Positions 34,834-42,211 of a stretch of DNA of 42,211 nt are shown piece by piece; position 1 is the first letter of the stretch; each line of letters opens with the position of its first letter. The DNA is from Vicinamibacterales bacterium (GTDB lineage Bacteria; Acidobacteriota; Vicinamibacteria; Vicinamibacterales; UBA8438). The notes under the pieces are model-generated. The model did no database searches. It was not told the origin of the DNA and was given only the letters and a program-made list of their open reading frames with translations. A program made the translations under genes and the position numbers. The DNA is taken from contig CALLXD010000049.1 of NCBI GenBank assembly GCA_937766455.1, positions 1-42,211 of the forward strand, written 5' to 3'.

Positions 34834-35135
34834 TCAACCGATTGATAGTGTTGTTGTTCGTCCCGGCCCTCGCCGTCCTGCTGCAGGCCGCGGGTGACCT
34901 GCCGGCGGTCGGTGACGGTACGTCACCCGCGTTCACGCACGTGTCGCCCTACTACCTCGAGCGCGCGCACGATGAAACCGGCGCTCCAAATTTCGTCACC
35001 GCCGTCCTTGCCGACTATCGAGGCTACGACACCTTCGGTGAGCTCACGGTCATCCTGACCGCCGGCCTGGCGTGCCTGCTCATCCTCGGCACACGCGACG
35101 ATCCGCCAGCGCCGCAGAACCGGGACCGCTCGTGA
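34830..35135 (+). CDS. MbhE-like subunit of the antiporter
   Basis: 101 residues: a helix or signal-like segment at 5-20, an extracytoplasmic stretch with HVSPYYLERAHDETGAPNFVT, the signature AVLADYRGYDTFGE, and a second helix (TVILTAGLACLLILG). This matches the extreme C-terminal part of MrpA and the separate MbhE of hydrogenase-type complexes. ATGA overlap with the previous gene, GTGA with the next. Confidence 0.87.
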   Translation: MINRLIVLLFVPALAVLLQAAGDLPAVGDGTSPAFTHVSPYYLERAHDETGAPNFVTAVLADYRGYDTFGELTVILTAGLACLLILGTRDDPPAPQNRDRS

Positions 35136-35569
35136 GGTCGACCTTCGGCAGTCCCGTCCTGGACGCCGCCACCAGATTGCTGGTGCCGTTCATGTGGCTC
35201 TTTGCCGCCTACGTCCTGATCCACGGCCATGACAGCCCGGGGGGCGGGTTTCAGGCGGGCGTGATTCTCGCCGCCTCGCTGATCTTGCTGAGATTGGTCC
35301 GTGGCCAGGGCTCACGGCCCAACCTGAGCTCACGGGACGCCGTGACCTGCGCCTGCGCCGGGCCCCTGCTCTACGGAGGCATCGGCGTCGCGAGCTTGCT
35401 GTCCGGTGGGAACTTTCTGGACTACGGGGTGCTGCCGCTCCCCATGGACCCGGTGCAGGTCCGCGTCATCGGGACCCTCGGCATCGAAGCCGGGGTCATG
35501 GTGGGCGTGACGGGTGTGCTGGTCCTCATCTTCGATGTGCTGGCGCCGTGGGACGACGGTACCGTATGA
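35132..35569 (+). CDS. mnhB: Monovalent cation/proton antiporter subunit B (MnhB/MrpB type)
   Basis: 145 residues, four helices. The family core MWLFAAYVLIHGHDSPGGGFQAGVI is complete, followed by RDAVTCACAGPLLYGGIG, and the closing helix LGIEAGVMVGVTGVLVLIFDVLA. Start GTG 35132 within the stop of the MbhE-like gene. Confidence 0.94.
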   Translation: MRSTFGSPVLDAATRLLVPFMWLFAAYVLIHGHDSPGGGFQAGVILAASLILLRLVRGQGSRPNLSSRDAVTCACAGPLLYGGIGVASLLSGGNFLDYGVLPLPMDPVQVRVIGTLGIEAGVMVGVTGVLVLIFDVLAPWDDGTV

Positions 35570-35931
35570 GTCAATTGGGCCTGGGACAGCTGCAATACGC
35601 CCTGGCGGCCGTTCTGCTGCTGATTGGCCTGTATGGCATGCTGGTGAAGACGAACCTCGCTCGCAAATTGATGGCGATGAATGTGATGCAGGTGGCCGTC
35701 ATCGTGTTCTTTATCTCGCTGGCGGTCCGCTCCGGTGGGACACCACCCATCGAGATTGCGCACGGCGCCGCGGACGCCGCCTACGCCAACCCGCTGCCCC
35801 ATGCCCTGATGCTGACCGCCATCGTGGTGAGCGTCAGCACGACCGGTGTCGCCCTGGCTCTCCTGATCCGTATCCACCGGCGCTTCCGCACACTCGACGA
35901 GCCCGAACTCCTGGACCGGCTGCGCGAGTGA
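35566..35931 (+). CDS. mnhC: Monovalent cation/proton antiporter subunit C (NuoK-like, MnhC/MrpC type)
   Basis: 121 residues, three helices, homologous to complex I subunit NuoK. LQYALAAVLLLIGLYGMLVKTNLARKLMAMNVMQ keeps the family's motif, and the third helix is ALMLTAIVVSVSTTGVALALLIRI with a polar patch as in NuoK. The position matches MbhG in hydrogenases. ATGA overlap at the start, GTGA at the end. Confidence 0.95.
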   Translation: MSQLGLGQLQYALAAVLLLIGLYGMLVKTNLARKLMAMNVMQVAVIVFFISLAVRSGGTPPIEIAHGAADAAYANPLPHALMLTAIVVSVSTTGVALALLIRIHRRFRTLDEPELLDRLRE

Positions 35932-37403
35932 CCCAACACCTCCCGATCCTCATCGTGCTCTGCCCGTTGGCGGCCGCGCTGGTCGTGCCGCTCGTGGCCC
36001 GGGTATCGGCCCGGGCAGCGCGCGCACTCACGATGCTGGCGACGTTGTCCTCACTGGTCTGCGCCGTCGCGGCCCTTCGTGTCGCCCTGCGCGAGGGCGA
36101 CTGGCACTACCACCTCGGTGGATGGGCGCCGCCCTGGGGCATCGAGTACGTGGTCGACCCGCTCGGTGGCGGCATGGCGGTCATCGTGGCCCTGCTCGCG
36201 ACCCTCGTCAGTCTCTACGCGGGTCCGCACGTCCGCGGCTTGTCGTCGCTGCGCGGCGCTGCGTTCGACAGCCTCTTCCTGTTGCTGACCACAGGCCTGC
36301 TGGGCATCGCGCTGACCGGCGACCTCTTCAATCTCTACGTCTTTCTTGAGGTCTCGTCGCTAGCGGCGTATGCCTTGCTCGCGTCGGGCGGCGAGCGGGC
36401 GGTCGTGGCGACGTTCCGCTACGCGCTCATCGGCACCATCGCCGCAAGCTTCTATCTGCTGGGACTCGGGTATCTCTACGCCCTGACCGGCACCCTCAAC
36501 ATGGCCGACCTCGCGATCCAGCTCGAGGCTGTGCCGCCGGGCAGCGCGATGACCGTCGGCATCGTCCTCCTGGTCGTGGGGCTGGCCATCAAGATGGCGG
36601 TCTTTCCGCTGCACGGCTGGATGCCGGACGCGTACACGTACGCGCCGCCGCCAGTGACGATGTTTATCGCGGCCGTCATGTCAAAGGTGAGCGCCTACGC
36701 CTTGATCCGAGTGCTCTTTTTTGTCCTGCCCGCTGGCGACGCGGTAGAGACGGCCCGCGCCGTCCTGAGCTGGGTCGCGGTCGGGGGTGTGCTGGCCGGA
36801 TCGATCCTGGCCCTGGCGCAGACCGACGTCCGACGGATGTTGGTGTACTCGAGCGTCGGGCAGATGGGATATATCGTCCTGGGCCTCTCGATTGGCAACG
36901 CCGCCGCGTTGACCGGGGCGCTGCTGCACGTGGTGGGGCATGCCGCCGCCAAGGGATGCCTGTTCGGGGCCATCGGCAGCCTACCTCGTCAGACCGTCCA
37001 GGCCGAGATCGGCGGGCTCGCCGGCGCCGCGCGCCGCGCGCCACTGGCCATGGCCGCGTTCACCATCGCCGCCCTGTCTCTGGTCGGACTACCGCCGACC
37101 GCCGGTTTCTTTAGCAAGTGGTATCTGCTGCGCGGCGCGCTGGACGCGGACGCCTGGCTGTTTGCGGTGGTCCTGCTGGTCAGCTCGCTGCTGGGCGCGG
37201 TCTACTTTTTTCGGGTACTGGAACAGGTCTACTTCGTCCCAGACCCCTCGGCGCCGGACACAGACGTGCCGTCCCCTGCCTCTCCGCCGTCGTGGCGGAT
37301 GGTGGTGCCCGTCCTCACACTGGGGGCGGCCGTACTGCTGATCGGTCTCTTCAACGGCGTGCTGGTGAGCTCGGTGATCCAGCACGCGCTTCCGGAGTTG
37401 TAG
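35928..37403 (+). CDS. mnhD: Monovalent cation/proton antiporter subunit D, first copy (NuoL/M/N-like)
   Basis: 491 residues, 14 helices, the proton-pumping type of subunit. Key charged residues are present: TM5 glutamate in NLYVFLEVSSLAAY, TM7 lysine in GLAIKMAVFPLHGWMPDAY, TM8 lysine in AAVMSKVSAYALIRV, and TM12 lysine in LHVVGHAAAKGCLFG. So it can be an active antiporter. It corresponds to MbhH by place in the operon. Start GTG at 35928 in the mnhC stop. Confidence 0.95.
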   Translation: MTQHLPILIVLCPLAAALVVPLVARVSARAARALTMLATLSSLVCAVAALRVALREGDWHYHLGGWAPPWGIEYVVDPLGGGMAVIVALLATLVSLYAGPHVRGLSSLRGAAFDSLFLLLTTGLLGIALTGDLFNLYVFLEVSSLAAYALLASGGERAVVATFRYALIGTIAASFYLLGLGYLYALTGTLNMADLAIQLEAVPPGSAMTVGIVLLVVGLAIKMAVFPLHGWMPDAYTYAPPPVTMFIAAVMSKVSAYALIRVLFFVLPAGDAVETARAVLSWVAVGGVLAGSILALAQTDVRRMLVYSSVGQMGYIVLGLSIGNAAALTGALLHVVGHAAAKGCLFGAIGSLPRQTVQAEIGGLAGAARRAPLAMAAFTIAALSLVGLPPTAGFFSKWYLLRGALDADAWLFAVVLLVSSLLGAVYFFRVLEQVYFVPDPSAPDTDVPSPASPPSWRMVVPVLTLGAAVLLIGLFNGVLVSSVIQHALPEL

Positions 37404-37407
37404 AGGC

Positions 37408-38907
37408 ATGCTCGCGTTACTGGGTGCCGACCGTCCGCTCGCCGCCGTGCTCGTCTCACTGGCCGCCGCTGCCCTGATTCGGCTGGTCGGCCGGTGGCCG
37501 ACCGTGCGCGAGGCCTGCACGTTCGGGGCGGGCATCGTCAAGCTGGGCCTGGTCCTGTCGATGCTGCCGACCGTCCTCGACGGCGGCGTGGTCGAGTCGG
37601 CCCGTCTCACGTTGATCCCTGGCGTGACGCTCCACCTGCGGGCCGATCCGCTTGGGATGCTGTTTGCGTTGGTGGCGTCGACGCTTTGGTTGGTGACGTC
37701 GGTCTACTCGGTCGGCTACATGCGGGCCGGCCGCTACCCCAACCAGACCGGCTACTTCGCAAGTTTCGCCCTGTGCGTGTCCGCCACCATCGGCCTGGCG
37801 TTCGCGGCGAATCTGCTGACATTTTTCCTCTTCTATGAGCTGCTGACGCTCGCCACATATCCGCTTGTGGCTCACAACCGCACACCCGAGGCCCGCGCCG
37901 GTAGCCGCAAGTATCTTGTCTACACGTTGACCGCCGGCCAGGCGTTGTTGCTGGCGATTGTCTGGGCGCACTCGCTCGTCCCGGGCGGTGAATTTCGTCC
38001 GGGCGGGATGTTGCCGGCGGGCGTGCCAAGCGGCACGGTCTGGGGCTTGTTTGGTCTCTTCGTTCTCGGCCTGGGGGTCAAGGCTGCCATCATGCCGTTG
38101 CACGGGTGGCTGCCGGCGGCGATGGTGGCGCCGACCCCGGTCAGCGCGCTGCTGCACGCCGTAGCCGTGGTCAAGGCCGGCGCGTTCGGCATCCTGCGGG
38201 TGGTCGGCTATGTGTTTGGCGTCGACGTGTTGCGCGACGTCGGTGCCGACACGCTGCTCGCGGGGCTGGCCACGACGACCATCATCTTCGCGTCGCTCCG
38301 GGCGTTCAGGGAGACACATCTAAAACGCCGGATGGCGTACTCCACCATCGCGCAGCTGTCCTACATCGTGCTTGGGGCAGCCGTCGGCTCCGTGGCAGCA
38401 CTCGCCGGCGCCATGTTCCACATTGCCGCGCACGGGTTCATAAAGATCACCCTGTTCATGTGCGCGGGTGCGATTTACACCGAATCGCACCGTGACGACA
38501 TCAGGCAGCTCGCAGGCATTGGACGCCAGATGCCGATCACGATGGGAGCCTTCGCCCTGGCCTCGGCGGGATTGGCCGGCATGCCGTTGCTGCCCGGATT
38601 CATCAGTAAATGGAATATCGGGCTCGGCGCGATGTCGACCGGTTCGTGGGTGTTCGTCGTCGTGCTCGTCGGAAGCGGCTTGCTCAACGTGTCCTACTTG
38701 TTCCCCATCGTCTACGACGCCTTCTTCCGCGCGCCGCATGGCACCGTGTCACCGGAACGGCCATCCCTCACGGTGCCGCTGGCAGCCACGGCGCTCGTGG
38801 CATTACTGCTGGGCATCGCGCCAAATATCGGGGTTGGGTTCTACCGTCTGGCCTGGAGCGCCGCGACGAGTGTGGTCGGCGGCGCCGACGCGGGAGGCCT
38901 GCCATGA
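37408..38907 (+). CDS. Second D-type antiporter subunit (NuoL/M/N-like)
   Basis: 499 residues with the same fold: TM5 glutamate in FFLFYELLTLATYPLV, TM7 lysine in LGLGVKAAIMPLHGWLPAAM, TM8 lysine in LHAVAVVKAGAFGILRVV, and TM12 lysine in FHIAAHGFIKITLFM are kept. This copy is closer to the NuoM/N sort than to an ordinary MrpA N-terminal half. No separate MrpA with its N-terminal NuoL-like domain exists in the operon, so this copy or the third may fill its place. Starts four bases after mnhD, ATG. Confidence 0.92.
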   Translation: MLALLGADRPLAAVLVSLAAAALIRLVGRWPTVREACTFGAGIVKLGLVLSMLPTVLDGGVVESARLTLIPGVTLHLRADPLGMLFALVASTLWLVTSVYSVGYMRAGRYPNQTGYFASFALCVSATIGLAFAANLLTFFLFYELLTLATYPLVAHNRTPEARAGSRKYLVYTLTAGQALLLAIVWAHSLVPGGEFRPGGMLPAGVPSGTVWGLFGLFVLGLGVKAAIMPLHGWLPAAMVAPTPVSALLHAVAVVKAGAFGILRVVGYVFGVDVLRDVGADTLLAGLATTTIIFASLRAFRETHLKRRMAYSTIAQLSYIVLGAAVGSVAALAGAMFHIAAHGFIKITLFMCAGAIYTESHRDDIRQLAGIGRQMPITMGAFALASAGLAGMPLLPGFISKWNIGLGAMSTGSWVFVVVLVGSGLLNVSYLFPIVYDAFFRAPHGTVSPERPSLTVPLAATALVALLLGIAPNIGVGFYRLAWSAATSVVGGADAGGLP

Positions 38908-39158
38908 GTCGCGCGCGCGGCACGCTGGCAGGGGCGACGGTGCTCGCCGCAACCACGGTAGCGCTCGATCTGTTGGCGCATCCACATGGCGACACCTGGT
39001 GGCACCATACGCCCGGATTCGATCTGATTTTCGGGTTTGTCGGCTGCGCGGTCATCGTCATCGTGTCCAAGGCATTGGGCAAGGCGGCGTTACAGCGGCC
39101 GGAGCGGTCCGCGGCAGACTCCAACGGTGCGGCAGACCCCGAGGACCTGACGACATGA
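38904..39158 (+). CDS. Small membrane protein in the antiporter operon
   Basis: 84 residues, with two helices: TLAGATVLAATTVALDLLAHP and FDLIFGFVGCAVIVIVSKALG, with the conserved-looking extracytoplasmic HPHGDTWWHHTPGFD between them. I do not recognise a named family. It is overlapped at both ends (ATGA and ATGA) by D-type subunit genes, so it is probably a dedicated subunit of the complex. Its tail is acidic. Confidence 0.75.
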   Translation: MSRARGTLAGATVLAATTVALDLLAHPHGDTWWHHTPGFDLIFGFVGCAVIVIVSKALGKAALQRPERSAADSNGAADPEDLTT

Positions 39159-40954
39159 CGGTCCACCCGTCGCTGATCCTATTTGCCACGGCCGCGGCCG
39201 TGGCCCTGGGACCGCGGACACTCCGTCAGGCACTGCTGATCCTGGGCGCGGCTGGCGCGTTGTTGGCCGCGGCCACGCTGCCTCAGGGCGAGCACTGGAG
39301 CTACGCCATCGGTGACCTCCCGCTGGAGCTCTTGCGGGTCGACGCGTTGAGCCACCTCTTTGGCCTGATCTTCACCCTGATCGTGGCGATTGGCGCGCTC
39401 TACGCCTGGCATGTCGCGCGCGGCGGAGAACACGCCGCCACCCTGATCTACGCCGGAGGCGCGTTGGGCGTGGTGTATGCCGGCGACTGGGTGAGCGCCT
39501 TCGTCTGGTGGGAGGTCATGGCGTGGGCCTCGGTGTTCGTGGTCTGGGCCGGAGGGACACCGCGCTCCGAGGCAGCCGGGTTCAGGTACCTGTTCATGCA
39601 CCTGGTGGGCGGCGGACTCTTCCTCCTCGGGCTGGCCGCGCACCTGACCGGAGGGGGCGCGATGACGTTCGGCCCGTTCGGCGAGCCGGGCGGCTGGGCC
39701 TATTGGCTGATTCTGCTCGCCGTGGCCATCAATGCGGCCATCCCGCCCCTGCACGCCTGGCTGGTCGACGCCTACCCGGAAGCATCGATCACCGGCACCG
39801 TCTTCCTCAGCGCATTCACCACCAAGACCGCGGTCTACGTGCTGATCCGGGTCTTCCCTGGCAGCGACCTACTCGTCTGGGTCGGCATCGTCATGGCGCT
39901 CTACGGCGTGGTGTACGCCGTGCTCGAGAACAACATTCGCCGACTGCTTGGGTATCACATCATCAGCCAGGTGGGGTACATGGTGGCCGCGGTTGGCATC
40001 GGGACGCCGTTGGCGTTAGGAGGCGCCGCCGCGCACGCCTTCTGCCACATCTTGTACAAGGCGCTGCTGCTGATGGGCGCCGGCGCCGTCATCACGGCGA
40101 CCGGCCGCCGCAAACTGACGGACCTGGGCGGCATCGCGAGGCAGATGCCGGTGGTGGTCGTGCTGTATATGGTCGGGGCGTTTTCGATCTCGGGCGTCCC
40201 GCTATTCAACGGCTTCATCAGCAAGTCCATGATCATCACCGCCGCGGGTGACGACGGCCGAGGACTGGCCGAACTGCTGCTGACGTTGGCCAGCATCGGC
40301 ACGTTCCTGCACACGGGATTGAAGTTGCCGTATTTCACGTTCTTTGGCCCCTCGCGCGGGCTCGCCGTCAAGGCGGTGCCGCGGAACATGGTCGCGGCCA
40401 TGGGCGTGGCGGCGGCGTGCTGTGTCGGACTCGGTCTGGCCCCGGGCTGGCTCTATGCGAGACTCGCCACCCCGGTGGACTACCACCCGTACACGCTCGA
40501 CCATGTCGCCGGGTCGCTCCAACTGCTCGGCGGCACGGCACTCGCGTTCTGGTGGCTGCTCGGCAAGCTCAAGGGCGAGGCGACCGAAAGCATCGATACC
40601 GACTGGCTGTATCGGACACGCGTGCCACGGGCCATGCACTCGGCTGCCGCGATGGCAGCCGCGACCGGTGAGGCCGCGCAGGCCGCCGCCCGATCCGCGA
40701 CGAAGCTGGCCGCTGCCTTCGCCCGTGATCCCCTCGCGGGAGGCCGGTGGATCGTGGCGTCCGGATCGAAGGCGACGGCCTCGGGTTACGACGAAGACCG
40801 GTACCGGCTTCCGATTGGCGTCACCGTGTTCTGGGTCGTGCTGGCGCTCTGGCTGGTGAGCGCTGCTGGTCTAGCCCTCGGCCGCGGTCTGGCCACTGGT
40901 TCGCTCCCCCATCCTGCTCCCACGTACTCCTGGCCTTGCGAAACGCGACGGTAG
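39155..40954 (+). CDS. Third D-type antiporter subunit with C-terminal extension
   Basis: 599 residues. Core as NuoL/M/N: TM5 glutamate in SAFVWWEVMAWASVFVVW, TM8 lysine in SAFTTKTAVYVLIRVF, TM12 lysine in CHILYKALLLMGAGA. The TM7 lysine is lost: the segment reads AVAINAAIPPLHAWLVDAY, with asparagine at the site. The C-terminal 130 residues add an Ala-rich amphipathic stretch (MHSAAAMAAATGEAAQAAAR, FARDPLAGGRW) and a last helix (VTVFWVVLALWLVS), the same order as the lateral helix and anchor of NuoL. It could clamp the neighbouring D-type subunits. ATGA overlap with the previous gene; last gene of the operon. Confidence 0.9.
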   Translation: MTVHPSLILFATAAAVALGPRTLRQALLILGAAGALLAAATLPQGEHWSYAIGDLPLELLRVDALSHLFGLIFTLIVAIGALYAWHVARGGEHAATLIYAGGALGVVYAGDWVSAFVWWEVMAWASVFVVWAGGTPRSEAAGFRYLFMHLVGGGLFLLGLAAHLTGGGAMTFGPFGEPGGWAYWLILLAVAINAAIPPLHAWLVDAYPEASITGTVFLSAFTTKTAVYVLIRVFPGSDLLVWVGIVMALYGVVYAVLENNIRRLLGYHIISQVGYMVAAVGIGTPLALGGAAAHAFCHILYKALLLMGAGAVITATGRRKLTDLGGIARQMPVVVVLYMVGAFSISGVPLFNGFISKSMIITAAGDDGRGLAELLLTLASIGTFLHTGLKLPYFTFFGPSRGLAVKAVPRNMVAAMGVAAACCVGLGLAPGWLYARLATPVDYHPYTLDHVAGSLQLLGGTALAFWWLLGKLKGEATESIDTDWLYRTRVPRAMHSAAAMAAATGEAAQAAARSATKLAAAFARDPLAGGRWIVASGSKATASGYDEDRYRLPIGVTVFWVVLALWLVSAAGLALGRGLATGSLPHPAPTYSWPCETRR

Positions 40955-41057
40955 GCTGCGCTAGGGCGGCAATCGGCGCGCCCTCTTCACGACACCTAAC
41001 CGTCTATTCATCAACAGGTTGGAACGCCACCTGGACGCCCCGGTCGGGCGCTGGCGT

Positions 41058-41087
41058 TTGCCGCGCGTGCCCGGCCGCGGATAAAAT
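41058..41087 (+). promoter_or_regulatory. Promoter of the PFOR-like gene
   Basis: TTGCCG (41058-41063), 18-bp spacer, TAAAAT (41082-41087). The leader is about 80 bases. It lies 104 bases after the antiporter operon stop, so the oxidoreductase has its own promoter. Confidence 0.5.
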
Positions 41088-41088
41088 A

Positions 41089-41111
41089 CCCCACTACATC
41101 TTGATGTGGGG
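41089..41111 (+). promoter_or_regulatory. Inverted repeat directly downstream of the -10 element
   Basis: CCCCAC (41089-41094), 11 bases, GTGGGG (41106-41111). It covers the expected start of transcription, so it could be an operator, or a hairpin at the 5' end of the mRNA. Confidence 0.45.
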
Positions 41112-41173
41112 AATAGTCCGCAACGCCCCGGGCAGACCGGGAGCCGCAATAGACGTATTGGAGTGTGAGTGTC

Positions 41174-42211
41174 ATGGCAAACGACACCAGCAACACCGTC
41201 GGGGACAAGCCTGCCTATCCGGGAATTCGGGTCACGGCCAACGGCAACCAGCTCGTGGCCTATCACACCGAAGCTCGAGTGACGGACGCCGGCGTCTACT
41301 ACCCCATCACCCCGTCCACCGAAGGCGGCGAACTCTATCAGCAGTCGTTCGCGGAAGGGAACCTCAACGTCTTTGGTCGCAGCACGACGGCGATCGAAGC
41401 CGAGGGGGAACACGCGGCGCAGGGCGGAGCCACCGCCTACTCCGTGTGCGGCCGACGGGTCACCAATTTCACCTCAGGCCAGGGACTGCCCTACGCGTCT
41501 GAGCAGTACTATCACGCGCCTGGCAAGGCCTCGACGATGGTGGTTCAGGTCGGCGCGCGCGCGCTGACCAAACATGCACTCAATGTGCACTGCGGCCATG
41601 ACGACATCAACGGGGTGCTCGACACCGGCTGGATCATCGTGTTCGGCAAGGACGCCCAGCAGGCCGCGGATCAAGCACTCATCTTGCGCCGGGTCACCGA
41701 GAAGAGCCTGACTCCGGGGATGAACGTGCAGGATGGGTTCCTCACCACACACCTGGAGCGGACCTTCTACAAGCACGAGTCGGAACTCATCAGACAATTC
41801 CTGGGCGCGCCAGAAGACATCATCGACTCTCCGACCGAGGCGCAGCGCGCGCTGTTCGGTCCGACGCGTCGGCGTGTACCGAAGATGTACGACCTGGCCA
41901 ATCCCGTGCTGCTGGGACCAGTCCAGAACCAAGAGCACTACATGCAGGGCGTGGCGGCCCGCCGGAACAACTTCATCGAGCCGATTCTCCAGTATCTGGT
42001 GGAGTCACACGCAGAGTTCGGTCGTCTCACGGGGCGTCACTACGGCCTGTTGACGGAATACAAGACCGAGGACGCCGAGACGGTCTTCATTTCGCTGGGC
42101 TCGGCGGCCGAGAATTGCGAGGCGGCGGTCGACCACCTCAGACAGACCAGAGGCGCCAGCGTCGGGTCGATTCACGTCAATGTACTCCGGCCGTTCCCGG
42201 AGCAGGCCATC
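41174..42211 (+). CDS. PFOR-like 2-oxoacid:acceptor oxidoreductase, N-terminal part
   Basis: The frame is open to the right edge (346 codons visible). It begins MANDTSNTVGDKPAYPG and has the thiamine-pyrophosphate/CoA domain I signature VYYPITPSTEGGEL, then IEAEGEHAAQGGA, FTSGQGLPYASEQ, VQVGARALTKHALNVHCGHDD and QDGFLTTH, matching the alpha-type domain of pyruvate:ferredoxin oxidoreductases. After residue 290 EYKTEDAETVFISLGSAAENC opens domain II. So it oxidises pyruvate or a similar 2-oxoacid with CoA, reducing ferredoxin or flavodoxin. It is a diverged branch, not standard NifJ. GGAG lies ten bases before the ATG. Confidence 0.88.
   Translation, partial: MANDTSNTVGDKPAYPGIRVTANGNQLVAYHTEARVTDAGVYYPITPSTEGGELYQQSFAEGNLNVFGRSTTAIEAEGEHAAQGGATAYSVCGRRVTNFTSGQGLPYASEQYYHAPGKASTMVVQVGARALTKHALNVHCGHDDINGVLDTGWIIVFGKDAQQAADQALILRRVTEKSLTPGMNVQDGFLTTHLERTFYKHESELIRQFLGAPEDIIDSPTEAQRALFGPTRRRVPKMYDLANPVLLGPVQNQEHYMQGVAARRNNFIEPILQYLVESHAEFGRLTGRHYGLLTEYKTEDAETVFISLGSAAENCEAAVDHLRQTRGASVGSIHVNVLRPFPEQAI

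Noticed and set aside
40961..41413. 150-codon minus-strand frame
   Set aside because: Covers the promoter and start of the PFOR-like gene, which has a clear family match on the plus strand.

Overview
This is a high-GC (roughly two thirds G+C by eye), densely packed bacterial chromosome segment. A secreted protein of the 'VWFA-related Acidobacterial domain' type (8893-11007), a PFOR-like 2-oxoacid oxidoreductase and the housekeeping gene order suggest an Acidobacteriota member, probably Vicinamibacteria. That assignment is inference; no rRNA gene is present. No CRISPR array, prophage or full insertion sequence was seen, and no gene-free stretch exceeds about 300 bases.

Layout. (1) 1-8371, all minus strand: a REC-domain protein with a long acidic, proline-rich linker, then valS, nadC-like, birA, coaX, an unknown gene and the start of an RNA methyltransferase gene. 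Most neighbours overlap by 1-4 bases. (2) 8454-12423: a B12-binding mutase subunit and a secreted VWA protein, divergent from an acyl-CoA dehydrogenase. (3) 12432-22241, minus: HIT protein, HU/IHF, rpsA, cmk, rluB, scpB, scpA, trpS, an M50 protease and uvrC. This is a core block for translation, chromosome segregation and repair. (4) 22357-29311: CDP-alcohol phosphatidyltransferase, NHL protein, membrane protein, efp, uvrA, membrane protein. A 168-bp MITE-like inverted-repeat element lies between the first two. (5) 29397-33248: tRNA-Thr(CGT), an AraC regulator with a VOC protein, and a DUF6056-like membrane protein. (6) 33419-40954, plus: a ten-gene Mrp/Mbh-like cation/proton antiporter operon in the order E-F-G-MbhD-MbhE-B-C-D, then a second D-type subunit, a small membrane protein and a third, C-terminally extended D-type subunit. 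(7) 41174-end: the N-terminal part of a PFOR-like 2-oxoacid:acceptor oxidoreductase.

Most noteworthy: the antiporter operon has the gene order of the membrane half of a membrane-bound hydrogenase but no redox module, carries three D-type subunits, and sits beside a ferredoxin-type oxidoreductase. The MITE-like element supplies the stop codon of the NHL gene. The NadC homologue has lost most conserved substrate-binding residues. The REC protein has a PopZ-like layout. Several palindromes lie at promoters.

Caution: coaX, nadC and rpsA, and probably scpB, each carry a single-base frame break. rpsA and scpB are core genes, so assembly or read indels are the simplest explanation, and all breaks should be checked against reads before pseudogenes are called.
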